From Mangifera indica (taxonomy: Eukaryota; Streptophyta; Magnoliopsida; Sapindales; Anacardiaceae), in contig NC_058145.1 in NCBI RefSeq assembly GCF_011075055.1, positions 5,551,228 to 5,615,227 of the forward strand: a stretch of DNA of 64,000 nucleotides, in the 5' to 3' direction. Both the position numbers and the translations under genes were made by a program. The notes under the pieces were generated by a model that was not told where the DNA came from, ran no database searches, and saw nothing but the letters and a program-made list of their open reading frames with translations. Positions within the stretch are counted from its first letter, which is position 1, and every line of letters begins with the position of its first letter. Positions 1 through 9,905 of the stretch are shown piece by piece.

Positions 1-59
1 TGAAGATTTGAATTTAACTCATCTTAATATTGAACTAAACATCATTGGGAAACACCTTA

Positions 60-430
60 CTTAATAGTGAATTGAAGGGATTCTTTAGAAGCATGAAAGG
101 GTTGAGGCAAGGTGATCTGATCTCCCCGTATTTATTTGTCTTAGCCATAGAGATTCTTTCATAGCTGCTGAATAAAAAAGGAGAAAACAAGGAACTTGGC
201 CACCATTAGAGATGCAAGGCAAATGGGATAACTCATCTTTGTTTATAGATAACTTATTTTTTATAGGGTAGATGAGTTATCATTAAAGGCCATTGGTAAA
301 GCTTTGAAGGTTTTCCAAGGCTAGTTGGTTTAAAAGCTAACCAAGCTAAAAGTAGCATATATTTCTCTACTATTAACATAAAGGAAAAAACTTAGTTATT
401 ACGTATCCTTAACTTTGTAGAGGGTACTGG
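60..430 (+). pseudogene. LINE (non-LTR retrotransposon) reverse transcriptase fragment
   Basis: Conceptual translation around 96-160 gives GLRQGDLISPYLFVLAIEIL, the conserved RT block of plant LINEs (usually GLRQGDPLSPYLFVLAMEVL). Downstream, 225-360 keeps a decayed form of the next RT blocks: a catalytic-box remnant (FIDNLFFIG where FADDLFIF is expected) and then SLKAIGKALKVF and KANQAKS-like residues, but in more than one frame and with stops. In an active LINE this enzyme reverse-transcribes the element's RNA at a nicked target. Here only a central slice remains: the 5' side lies outside the window and the 3' side stops where the LTR of G0 begins near 431. It is a dead fragment, and G0 probably inserted into it. 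The family is clear; the lineage is not. Confidence 0.75.
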
Positions 431-1403
431 TGCATACATGACTTCATCATCATTTTTGCATTCCAAGCCATCATCAAGTCTCCATGCAGCTTTTGAAGCT
501 AAAAAGGATGACGTTCTAGCAATTCCCAAGCCAAAGGAAGCATTACACCCTCAATTTTGGCCCAACTTCACTTTTGGGCATAACCTCATTAGTTTGACTA
601 AAGAACCCTTTGAGTAGTTTGCTCTTTTGGCCTAAAATAAGCTTCACATGGTGCATTTCCAAGCCCAATCCACCCAAGCCTCTTTTGAAGCCTATTTTTA
701 ACTCAAACTTGTACATTTAGTTGGCTTAAAACTAAATGGAAGCTTGGTTGCAAAGCTAAGAGACATGGTTCCTAGATTTAGGGAAAAAGGCAACCAACTT
801 TTGTCTTTAGCAAATTAAGAGGCATGACCTAGTTTATTTGTGAGGCATAGCTTAATTTATATAAAATTAGTTGAACTTTTATTAACTTCCACTGTGTTAC
901 TGCCACGACCTCATATAAAAAAGGAAGGCATCTCATTTTGTAAGAAAAATGTTATCTTTAATTAAAATTTGAAGAGAGTTTCGTTGGCTTTTATCTCATT
1001 TCCTTTATCCAATCATCTTGGTGGAAGATTGGTGGTGGAAAATCCCAAGGTTGGTGGAATCATTCTTTTATGCCTTGGTTATATTTTATGTTTCTTTAAA
1101 AATCCAAATTAAAGTGTACATGTGTGTTGTTTTTGCTTATGGTAGAGAGTTGGCTAAAATTACGTTCTTTACCATTAAATTTGATCAGCGTTTTGACAGT
1201 TTTATCTATTGAATCTTAAGGGCTACCATAGCTCAAAAGAAAGCTCTTTGTATTGTGTTTATATTGATATGACTTTTGTCTAATTGGGAGATCATTTTGG
1301 TTGCCCATTTAAATGAACAAAAAGACTGCACATACCAAATAAACAGTGAAAACAGTTTTCCTAATTTTGGTTGATTGTTGCATGCTTTGATGAATATGCA
1401 CTA
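431..1403 (+). repeat. 5' LTR of G0
   Basis: The left boundary is inferred from a TG start after the LINE fragment. The right boundary is set by the primer-binding site at 1405. The 3' half is repeated at 3811-4140, and the whole is recognisably similar to the minus-strand solo LTR at 52268-53267, including the shared block about 1000-1060 and the terminal GATGAATATGCAC. The terminal CA has become TA. Length about 970 bases. Confidence 0.7.
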
Positions 1404-1404
1404 T

Positions 1405-1416
1405 TTGGTACTAGAG
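1405..1416 (+). other. Primer-binding site of G0 (tRNA-iMet type, decayed)
   Basis: TGGTACTAGAGC directly after the LTR differs by two swapped bases from TGGTATCAGAGC, the plant initiator-Met tRNA primer site. It fixes the 5' LTR end and the + orientation of G0. Confidence 0.7.
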
Positions 1417-1957
1417 CTTTAGTTTTTTGTGTGAGCTACTTGTGATTTTCTTCATTTAAGAGTTATTGTTTATTACCGAAAATTACTGTTCACAAGCAAG
1501 TACTATTCACAAAACATAAAATTTGCTTAAAACCAAACCATATTCTAGCCTAAACACATACTACATACCACACCTTAAAACCCTAACCCTAAAATACTTA
1601 AAACCTTTACCTTTACCTACTTATCTATTATCAAATGTCCCAAAAAAGAAACTCATCCTCATCCTCTTCCCTCTTTCGCCCTTGGGAAATTGGCCATATG
1701 GAGTTAAAAAAGGGAGATTAAGGAACTTAAAGACCAACTAACTTAGGTCATGCAATACCTTAAGGACATGACTATAACATAAAACCAAACACCCTCTCCA
1801 CCTTAACCAACCCTATAACACCTCCCAAGAAGACACATTAGACCTCATCCTCCTCCTAGACACTATGGAGAGGAATTAATTCTTCCTAGTGATACAAGTG
1901 AGGAAGAACAAGAAAAGGCACCAAGGAGAAATAAGGATAATGATAGAGGATTAAAAA
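1417..1957 (+). other. G0 leader, no gene recognised
   Basis: This stretch lies between the primer-binding site and the first recognisable gag residues. It is AT-rich, with short stop-interrupted frames. The short frame at 1523-1741 shows no family motif. It probably represents the 5' untranslated leader and the N-terminal gag codons, too decayed to place. Confidence 0.45.
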
Positions 1958-2740
1958 TTGATATCCTGGAATTTGAAAAAAGCACAAGCCACAATGACTT
2001 CGTTGATTGGTTACATTCTATTGAAAAAGTCTTTGAGTATAAAGGTTACTCGGATAAGAAAAAAACATAAACTAGCCATCTTGAAATTCAAAGATTATGC
2101 ATCTTTGTGGTGGAAGAATTTGAAAGAGCAAAGAGAAAGGGACGACAAAGATAGAGTTAGATCTTGGGAAAAACTTAAGAAGCTTATAAAGAGGTGACTT
2201 CTTCTTAAAAACCATAGACAAGATCTATACCTCAAACTATACATTCTCAAGCAAGGTACTGATAGTGTTGAGCATTACATTAGAGAATTTGAGAAGTTAA
2301 TGATGAGAGGTGAGCTATTGGAGGTTAAAAAGCAAACAATTGTAAGATTGCTTGGTGGATTGAGCCAAGACATAGCTAAAATGGTGGAATTACAACCTTA
2401 TTTCACTTTTGAAAATGTATGCAAGTTGGCAATTAAGGTTGAGAAGCAAAAAATGGGCTTGAAGTCCACGTTTGCTAAGCCATTCTTGAAAAGCACTTCA
2501 TTCACAATGAACACTTCTTTTACCAAGGGAATTACTTCCACAAGTGTTCTTTTTTATACACAAAAGTTGTCGAATCCTCTTCCAATGAGAAAGGAAAAGA
2601 AAGGAAAAAATGGTAGAACTACCTAAAAACAAGCCTAAGGTAGAAAAACTAGACCTCTCCAATAAGAAATGTTTCAAATGCAAGGCTATGGACACTTCCA
2701 AGCCAAATGCCCTAATAGGAGAACTTTATCCTTGATAGAG
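1958..2740 (+). pseudogene. G0 gag with zinc knuckle, broken
   Basis: Gag is the structural nucleocapsid precursor of the virus-like particle. The stretch 2070-2200 encodes a LAILKFKDYASLWWKNLKEQ-like block and 2290-2460 a GGLSQDIAKMVELQPYFTFE-like block, both typical of plant CRM/Reina-type gag. A CCHC zinc knuckle follows at about 2665-2715 (KCFKC, then residues fitting GHFQAKCPN), but a missing base after the second cysteine throws the rest out of frame. Several stops and at least two frameshifts prevent a single product. Homologous gag lies on the minus strand at 4880-5477. Confidence 0.75.
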
Positions 2741-2879
2741 ATACAAACCATTAAGAAGTCCTTTTAAGAAGAAGAAAGTGAAGATTCCATCTATGAATTT
2801 GGTAATGCCAAGAGTAAAGAAGAAGAGATCATCCAAAGTGCTAATGAAGGAGAGTTGTTTGTCATTGAAGGGTTTTGCA

Positions 2880-3810
2880 TGCCAAGCCTTCTCATGAAGA
2901 GCAAAGACTCCATATTTTTCAATCAAGGTACATCATTAAAGGAAAAGTGAGTTTTTTAATTATTGATAGTAGGAGTTGTGCAAATGTGGCCTTATCCACC
3001 TTAGTGGACAAACTTGGATTATCAACCAGGCCACATCTTTAACCATACAAACTATAATGGTTAAGTAATAGAACCAACCTACAAGTTACAAAACAAGTGT
3101 TTATTTCCTTCTCTATTAGCAAGCATTATAATGATAAGATTTTACATGATATGATTCTTATGGATGTTTGTCACTTGTTATTAGGAAGACCTTGGCAATT
3201 TGAGAAAGAGTAAAACATGATGGTAAGAAGAACACTTACTCTTTTAGATTCAATAGCAAGACTATCACTTTAACCCCTCTTAGCCCATAATAAGTTCATA
3301 AGGCTATCAATGGAAAAGAAATCAAGAAAGAGAGCTTGTTTATGAATGGTCAGCAAGTGGAGAGAACCTTTTTGAGTCTACGATCAGTTTATGCTTTATT
3401 AATGCTTAAAGGGAAGATCAACCAAAAGGTGTATGAGTTAAGATCATTAGTGCAATCTCTCTTGATCAAATTTGAAGATATGTTCCCTAATGATCTTCTG
3501 TTTGGCCTCCTTCTATTAAAGGGTATTGAGCATCAAATTAACTTGATTCCAGGAGCACCATTACCTAACAAGCTAGCTTATAGGTGCAACCTTATTGGGA
3601 TTAAAGAGCTACAAAGGCTAGTGGATGAATTAATTAAAAAAGGCTTTGTAAGGCCTATCATGAGTCCATGTTTAGTTTCAACCCTACTTATGTCTAAGAA
3701 AGATAGATCCTATTAGATATGTATAGATAGTAAAGCCATAAATAATATTACCATCAAGTATAGGTATCCTATTCCTAGACTTGATGATATGCTTAACAAG
3801 TCGCATAATG
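2880..3810 (+). pseudogene. G0 protease and truncated reverse transcriptase
   Basis: The aspartic protease region (about 2930-3210) shows FLIIDSRSCANVALSTLVDK, where the catalytic D-S/T-G appears as DSR, followed by a LLLGRPWQFE-like block. Then come the pre-RT linker and the first RT blocks (about 3340-3800): a LIKKGFVRPIMSPCLV segment, a decayed lysine-rich block, and NNITIKYRYPIPRLDDML. The RT stops at the residues corresponding to FVFSK and continues directly into LTR sequence at 3811, so the catalytic DD box, RNase H and integrase are absent. Stops occur throughout. This is an RT-deficient pol remnant. Confidence 0.75.
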
Positions 3811-4140
3811 CTTTTGTCTTTAGCAAATTATGAGGCATGACTTAGTTTAGTTGTGAGGCTTAGCATTTATGTAAAATTAGTTGAACTTTTGTTGACTTCC
3901 ATTGTGCTGCCACCACCTCCTCATATAAAAGAAGGCATCTCATTATGTAAGAAGAATCTTATTTTTAATTAAAATTTGAAGAAAGCTTTATTGGTTTTTA
4001 TCTCAGTTCCTTTATCCAATCATTTTAGTAGAAGATCCTAAGGTTGGTGGAATCATTCCTTTATGTTTTGGTTACATTTTATGTTTCCTTAGAAATCCAA
4101 ATTAAAGTGTGCATGTTTGTTATTTTTGCTTATAGCAAAA
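3811..4140 (+). repeat. Truncated 3' LTR of G0
   Basis: Matches about 798-1150 of the 5' LTR at high identity (for example the block around 3895-3960 against 880-945). The first part of the LTR (about 370 bases) is missing, removed together with most of pol. The end of the LTR is also missing where the repeat at 4180 begins. Confidence 0.8.
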
Positions 4141-4179
4141 AGTTGCACTAATATTATATTTTCTTCCACTTTAAAGATG

Positions 4180-4395
4180 GGTTGAAGTGTTAGTTTTTAA
4201 AACCTGGAGGGGGAAAATGACAAAAATTTTTAAGTTTTAAAGTTTATAGGTAAAATGATGATTATGCCCCTGTCTCTAACTAAAAATTTAGATGGTAGTT
4301 AGCCCATGGGTGAGTATTTAGGTTTTTCATCTCTTATGAGTGTGAGTTTGAGATAGGGTTAAAATTTGGGTAGGAAATAGTCCTTTTTCCTTAAA
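4180..4395 (+). repeat. Small non-coding repeat related to 63207-63634
   Basis: Begins with a GAAGTGTTAGTTTTTAAAAC-like start and ends GGAAATAGTCCTTTTTCC. The 63207-63634 block has the same style of start (GTTAGTTTTCAAAGTTTAAA), a shared internal GCTCATGGGTG/GCCCATGGGTG, and the end GGGAAATAGTCCTTCTCCC. No coding capacity. A MITE or solo terminal remnant is possible, but no clean inverted termini or target duplication were found. Confidence 0.4.
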
Positions 4396-5477
4396 TTTTA
4401 TTACCAAAAGAAAAACAATAAATGGCATGCATCGATTGGAATAAAATCGCACAATACTTCATTAATGTTATACTTGCTAATAAGAAAAGATAAAAACACT
4501 TGCCTTGTCACTTAAAGATTGCTCCAATTACTTAGCCATTATAACTTGTATGGTTTAGGATATGGTGAGGATGGCAATTTCAGCTTCTCTACAAGTGTTA
4601 TGAAAGCCACATTAGTATAACTCCCACTATCTATTGTGATCGAGCATGTTTTGCCATTGATAATGCATATTATTTGGAAGATATTGAGCCTTTGATTATC
4701 ATGAGGACTATTTTTGGCATGAAAAGCTCTCTTAAGTACCAATATGTTGTTATTATTCATTTCTTCAATCAGTTCTTTTTCTTTATCTTTGACCAAGTCA
4801 TCATTTCCTTCATCTCTATCTTCATTCATGTCTTGGATGGCTTCATCAATAGCTTGTATCTCCTTAAGTTTCATCACCTTTTATTTGGACAATTAGCTTG
4901 GAAGCATCCATAGTTATGGCATTTGAAACACTTTTTGTCAAGTTGGTTTGATCTCAATGTTTGGCTTGTCTTTTGGTGGTTCCACTAGTTTTTCCTTACA
5001 CTTGTCTTTGGAAAAGACTTCGGGCTTGGAATATAAAGTTGAAAAAGTGGTCCTTTTGGTAAAAGTCTTTAAAACCAAACTCCTCACACTCTTCCTTTGT
5101 TTTTCCACCTTGATTGCAAACTTTCATACATCATCAAAGGTGCAATAAGGTTACAACTCTACCATATTAGCTATGTCTTGTCGTAACCTTCCAAGAAACC
5201 TAGTAATAGTTTGTTCCTTCAATTCGGGCACTTCACTCCTTATTATGAGCTTTTCAAATTCCTAAATGTATTCCTCTACATTACCATCTCTTTACTTGAG
5301 CGTACGTAGTTTAAGGTAAAGTTCTTGCCTATGGTTCTAGGGTAGAAACCTTTTCTTGAAAAGTTTCTTTAGTTTTTCTTAAGAACGTACTCTATTATTC
5401 TTCTCCCTACCCTTTTGTTTCTTAACATTTTCTCACCATAAAGAAACATAGTCTTTGAATTTTACTATTGCTACCTT
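4396..5477 (-). pseudogene. Gypsy gag-protease fragment M0
   Basis: Read on the minus strand from 5477 down: a gag block VAIVKFKDYVSLWWENVKKQ, then LRTLKQRDGNVEEY, then GRLRQDIANMVEL, a zinc knuckle near 4900-4950 (CFKCHNYGCFQANC, with the histidine replaced by cysteine), an acidic linker (4700-4880), and protease with TIDSGSYTNVAFITLVEKLK near 4575-4640. The protease tail, with NEVLCDFIPIDACHLLF, reaches about 4400. This is the same order and family as G0, in the opposite orientation. Gag is cut at 5477 by a poly-T tract, the poly-A end of a retroposon inserted on the minus strand. The protease end abuts the repeat at 4180-4395. Stops and frameshifts are present. Confidence 0.75.
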
Positions 5478-5950
5478 TTTTTTTTCTTGGCAAATAAACT
5501 TCATTAACTAAAAGAGAAGACCTTACCTCAAGACAAGATTCTAAGTTAAGGCAAAGAAAACATTACATAAGACCACAAGAACCCATAAGCTTTACCATAG
5601 GACAAGCCCTTGGGTTAAAACAAAAAAATCACCTTCTTGACAACTATCTAGGGGACCCAAAAGATAGGGATCAAAAGGAAAAAAAGCTACAATCTAGTAA
5701 CTTTAAATATACACCAAGAGAGGTCCTAATTGGAGGCTAGATCTTTATTTTCCTTCATCTTCTCTATATTAGTTAAAAGTGAATCTCTTTTTTTTTTTAT
5801 AATCAAAGACCCTACCTGATGGAGCTCCGAACAGAGTACCAAGTCACAGTATTGATCCACTTCAAGTACTATTAAGACTGATTACAATAAGTCAGGCCAG
5901 GAAGTTACAACAAGCCTTAAATGGACTCATGGAAGAGCTTTGGTCCAAGT
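5276..5950. repeat. Direct duplication, copy 1
   Basis: About 675 bases covering the end of M0 gag plus the retroposon-like sequence. Copy 2 at 7392-8068 differs at only about three single bases (all A/G differences) and in T-run length, so identity exceeds 99%. Copy 1 is continuous with M0 gag on its left, so it occupies the original position. Confidence 0.9.
5476..5950 (-). repeat. Retroposon-like sequence with two poly-A tails
   Basis: Gag coding of M0 ends abruptly at a run of about ten T (5476-5485). A second T run lies at 5788-5798. Read on the minus strand, each marks an A-tail, as left by LINE or SINE insertion, so two units of about 310 and 150 bases may be nested. No coding motif was recognised. 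The whole segment is copied at 7600-8068. Confidence 0.45.
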
Positions 5951-6111
5951 TAGACACGTCAATTGGGCCGGGCCAAATGGAGGCCCGGCCCGAAGCACGA
6001 ATAAAGGCCCAGGCACGATAAAGCCCGGCCCGGCACTGTAGAGTGTCGGGCCGGGCCTAGGGTTTTAATATTAGGCCCATGGGCTGGCCTGGCCCGGCCC
6101 GGTACTGTTTA

Positions 6112-6115
<4 letters not shown>

Positions 6116-6182
<67 letters not shown>
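6116..6182. repeat. (TA)n microsatellite
   Basis: Nearly uninterrupted TA dinucleotides over about 65 bases, followed by a T run, inside the GC-rich TIR-like element. Confidence 0.95.
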
Positions 6183-6190
<8 letters not shown>

Positions 6191-6224
6191 TTTCCTAGGC
6201 AACAGCTTCTGCTATATATATTTC

Positions 6225-6225
<1 letters not shown>

Positions 6226-6278
<53 letters not shown>
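6226..6278. repeat. (TA)n microsatellite
   Basis: Second TA tract of about 50 bases inside the same element. Each tract is followed by a similar short sequence containing GCTTCTGC, so a local duplication may have produced the pair. Confidence 0.9.
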
Positions 6279-6279
<1 letters not shown>

Positions 6280-6953
6280 CCTGGGCATGCTTCTGCCAGG
6301 TAGAAGCCTCTACATAATTTAAAAAAAAAAAAAATTTTAAATAAATTTATTTTATTTCCTTTTATTTTCACTTTTATTTATAAATCTTTTAATCACTCAA
6401 TTTCATTAACTCTCTTTCAAAAAATATCTAAATTCGTAAATAATAATTATTTATTTTTGAAGAATTCAAAGATTTAAGTATAAAAGATGAATAGATAAAT
6501 ATTATATAGTAGATATATTTTATTTATGTTTTATAATTTATACCGTATATAAATTAATTTATTTGTACTATGTTATCAATTTATAATATTTTTCATTATA
6601 TAACTACGGTATTCCTCCGTCACAAGTGAAGGGTTATAAATAAAATATTCGGGATACTGTTATCGGTTTTAATAATTGAAAAAAATTTATGTTAAAAAAT
6701 ATTAATTAAATTTTTTTTAAAAAAAATTGATTAAATGGGTCAGGCCGGCCCGATTAAAGCCCAACCCGGCCCGACCCTATTAAAGCACGGCCCGGCCCGA
6801 TTAAGGCCCGTTATTATATGGGCCGGGCTTTGGGCCTTTATATTTTAATGGGTCGGCCCGGCCCGAAGGCCCGTTACTGTTTGGGCCTTAGGCCCGGCAC
6901 GGCCCATTAGCTCGATGGGCCGAGTCGGAGCCAGCCCAGCCCGACCCATCGAC

Positions 6954-7391
6954 AAAAAGAATTGCGCATGAAAAGTACATATTTTCGCATATTTTGACTA
7001 ATTCAAGGTAAACAATGAGATTGCTTCTTTGAAAAAAAACTAGGATAAATAGATACAAACTATAGCAAACTAGGGAAGCTTTGAATCGCGAGAAGAAAAT
7101 GCTGGCATTTTAAGTAAATAAGCTAGAATGCTACAAGAGTTGGTGTTTTAAAGTTAATCATATTGGTGATACATGTCACAAATATATCATGTCTATATAT
7201 TTATAAATAGCACGTATTTTTTATATGCACATATATTTCATATATGTTAGGATAAATATCTTTAAAATGATATAATCGTAACGAGAAAGTCAATGCGTAT
7301 CTTGATTGTAAAGACTTTACATGCATATTGGGTGATTATTCTAAAAATATCTATAACATCAATATTCTCGTGACCAAAGACATAAAAAATA
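6954..7391. other. Unassigned AT-rich segment
   Basis: No open frame, terminal repeat or known motif was recognised. It lies between the GC-rich TIR-like element and the second copy of the 675-base duplication. Confidence 0.4.
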
Positions 7392-8068
7392 CTACATTAC
7401 CATCTCTTTACTTGAGCGTACGTAGTTTAAGGTAAAGTTCTTGCCTATGGTTCTAGGGTAGAAACCTTTTCTTGAAAAGTTTCTTTAGTTTTTCTTAAGA
7501 ACGTACTCTATTATTCTTCTCCCTACCCTTTTGTTTCTTAACATTTTCTCACCATAAAGAAACATAGTCTTTGAATTTTACTATTGCTACCTTTTTTTTT
7601 TCTTGGCAAATAAACTTCATTAACTAAAAGAGAAGGCCTTACCTCAAGACAAGATTCTAAGTTAAGGCAAAGAAAACATTACATAAGACCACAAGAACCC
7701 ATAAGCTTTACCATAGGACAAGCCCTTGGGTTAAAACAAAAAAATCACCTTCTTGACAACTATCTAGAGGACCCAAAAGATAGGGATCAAAAGGAAAAAA
7801 AGCTACAATCTAGTAACTTTAAATATACACCAAGAGAGGTCCTAATTGGAGGCTAGATCTTTATTTTCCTTCATCTTCTCTATATTAGTTAAAAGTGAAT
7901 CTCTTTTTTTTTTTTTATAATCAAAGACCCTACCTGATGGAGCTCCGAACAGAGTACCAAGTCACAGTATTGATCCACTTCAAGTACTATTAAGACTGAT
8001 TACAATAAGTCAGGCCAAGAAGTTACAACAAGCCTTAAATGGACTCATGGAAGAGCTTTGGTCCAAGT
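7392..8068. repeat. Direct duplication, copy 2
   Basis: Near-perfect copy of 5276-5950, beginning mid-gag with CTACATTACCATCTC and ending GTCCAAGT. Because it starts in the middle of a gag codon run with unrelated DNA to its left, it is the derived copy. After it the sequence continues into 8069 onward, whereas copy 1 continues into the TIR-like element. Confidence 0.9.
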
Positions 8069-8400
8069 CCAGCATCATAAGGCCGATTGAGTCAAGGAAG
8101 GCATCGAAGGACTAGTTAATTTGATCCAATTCTTAGTTCAAGAAAGAGTAAAGGAATCGGCCATAGGGGATAAAAGCCCAACCCAAAAGTAGCATGTCAT
8201 ATTTAGCCATCAAGGAAGCATTCAAGGGAAGGTGTCCAAACATGCCTTGGTTAGGCCTAGGATTATGTTATTAGTATTTTTTTGTATGGGCTAAGACTTG
8301 TTTTTTTAAAGCCTAATATTTTATTTAAGTTATGTGTTATATAATAGACTACTTAAATTAGTTTTTTTGAAAACCTAAATGTTATGTTGGTTTTTAAATT
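8069..8400. other. Unassigned segment, possibly LTR-derived
   Basis: AT-rich, with T runs and phrases such as GGGCTAAGACTTG that are common in plant LTRs, but no partner copy was seen in the window and no boundary could be set. Confidence 0.3.
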
Positions 8401-9712
8401 AGGTTATCAAAAGAAAACTAGAAAGAGACAACAAGAATGGAGAGTCAAATTCAAAGGAAGTAAGTAATTTTAATTGTTCTCCTTGATTTTTCTTTTCTAA
8501 TTTTTTTAACAATTTCTTGGCCAAATTTACACTACACTAGTTTTTGATTTTGTTTTCTTTTATGACTTGCAAACAAACTTCAATGAAGAATGAAGTGACT
8601 CACACAAGATCTAGTCAACTACTTCCCAATTTTAGCAAACTCATGCCTTTTCCTAAACAAGATTCACGCAGTCAAAGAAAAAAGCCAAGACTCAAGCTTT
8701 CAATTTCGGTAATCTCAAGATTTCTTCCCAAAGTTTAAAGAATTCAACAAAAACTCATAATAACTCATGACCAACCCAAAATTCTCTGAAGAATTTAGGA
8801 ACAAAACAAAAAAGATTAACCAAGAAACTACTTTTCTAACTTGGCAAACAAACTTTTCTCCAAGAATTTCAAGATCAACACAAAACAAAATTCACCCAAG
8901 ATATTACTTTCCCAATTTGGCTCACACTACACACGTGAAGGTTTGTTTAAAATTTTGATTATAAACCAATCAAATCTTAAACAAAACACAACGCACCAAT
9001 TTGGCCATAACCAATTCCTTTTTTTTAATTTTCTTTTTCTTTACTTTTTTTATTTTTTTATTTTTATTTTTTGCTGCTATTTTTTTAATCAAAAATCAAT
9101 CAAGAACAAATTTAGACACAACATAGCCTAGAATGCAACTTCACTAGTTTTCAAGCAAAAATTCCAAGAATTAAAGAAAAAGACATAAAGAATGATAATT
9201 AACACAAAAGACACAAGAACTAAGGATCAAGATCACCAAGCAAATTGAAAAACAAGACAAGAATCATAAATCCTAAATTCAGCACTATCAAAGAAACACA
9301 AGAATTTCACACGAATACAAAGAAAGACTCAAGAAAATAGCTTACAAATTTTTGGCAACACCAAAAAACAGAAGAACAAGAAAATTTTTCGAAAAGAATG
9401 ATAAGAACCTAATTTGACGTGGCTTTAATACCAAATTTGATATGAACTTCAACAACGACTCACAAAACCTAATTAAGAATTGATCTTTGTCTAGGATTGA
9501 AATAAGTTCCACCTTGACCTGATACGAATGAAATTAGTATGAACTTTGGTATAGATTAGTGATTAGAACGCCACATAGGATGAACCTTGATAAGTTCTTA
9601 ATAGTTTTGAATCAAGAAGTTGAAATCTTAAAAGAAGGTTGAATTCATGGCACTGTTCATATGTTAGTGTTCATTCTTCCAAAAAAAATTATTTTTTAAA
9701 ATGGTGCTACAA
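8401..9712 (-). mobile_element. Gypsy leader, primer site and partial LTR (G1)
   Basis: The segment 8400-9420 has the same organisation as the leaders at 43900-44880 and 49500-50470 of the minus-strand gypsy array: an AACAAGAA..CAAATTCAAAGGA start, a T-rich block, then repeated GGCAA..CAAGAATTC phrases. At 9421-9434 the minus strand reads TTGGTATTAAAGCC, a decayed tRNA-iMet primer site, and an LTR-like sequence starts at 9438 with TGATATGAAC, in the position of TGACATGAAG in the array LTR. The LTR is cut at about 9712. The matching gene region is absent. Confidence 0.6.
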
Positions 9713-9734
9713 ACCCTAAAGGACTTCACCTTTA

Positions 9735-9905
9735 CCCAATTGCTCCACCTCTGAAAAATTCTTGGGATTATTAGCTTTTATTATCACATCTTTGGCTATT
9801 TCTAGCCTTAACCCTCTCATGAACACATCTAGCTTGCCTTTCTTTAAACTAGCCATGTCAGGAGCATACTTGACCTAAATTGGAATCATTATATCTGATA
9901 CCCTA
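9735..9905 (-). pseudogene. Gypsy gag fragment
   Basis: On the minus strand this encodes a block ending YAPDMASLKKGKLDVFMRGL then RLEIAKDVIIKAN, resembling the gag of chromodomain-type gypsy elements, where a YAPEL...F..GLR.EI pattern is typical. Only about 55 residues remain and no adjoining gag or pol was found, so it is an isolated scrap next to G1. Confidence 0.55.

Larger units (their letters stand above)
431..4140 (+). mobile_element. Ty3/gypsy element G0, internally deleted
   Basis: Two direct repeats (about 798-1150 and 3811-4140) flank gag, protease and the start of RT, in the order expected for a gypsy element on the + strand. The 5' LTR is essentially full length (431-1403). The 3' LTR lacks its first part (about 370 bases) and its end. 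Pol stops in the first RT blocks and runs directly into LTR sequence. Residues in protease and gag resemble the CRM/Reina-type plant gypsy elements that also make up M0 (4396-5477) and the array at 40183-51267. A solo LTR of the same family lies at 52268-53267. Clade is inferred from memory of motif style, not from a tree. Confidence 0.75.
5951..6953. mobile_element. GC-rich TIR-like non-autonomous element (hAT-like candidate)
   Basis: Both ends are packed with GGCCCGGCCC-type motifs in opposite orientations, in an otherwise AT-rich window. The left end reads TAGACACGTCAATTGGGCCG. The right end, read inverted, gives GTCGATGGGTCGGGCTGGGC, so GTCAATTGGGCCGGGCC and GTCGATGGGTCGGGCT form imperfect terminal inverted repeats. 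Several plant hAT elements have similar TAGA-starting, GGGCCGGGC-rich ends (from memory). No transposase is encoded and no 8-base target duplication was found. The centre holds two (TA)n tracts and AT-rich DNA. Confidence 0.5.

Noticed and set aside
1575..1596. AACCCTAACCCTAAAA, resembling plant telomere repeat
   Set aside because: Only two units and within the decayed leader of G0.
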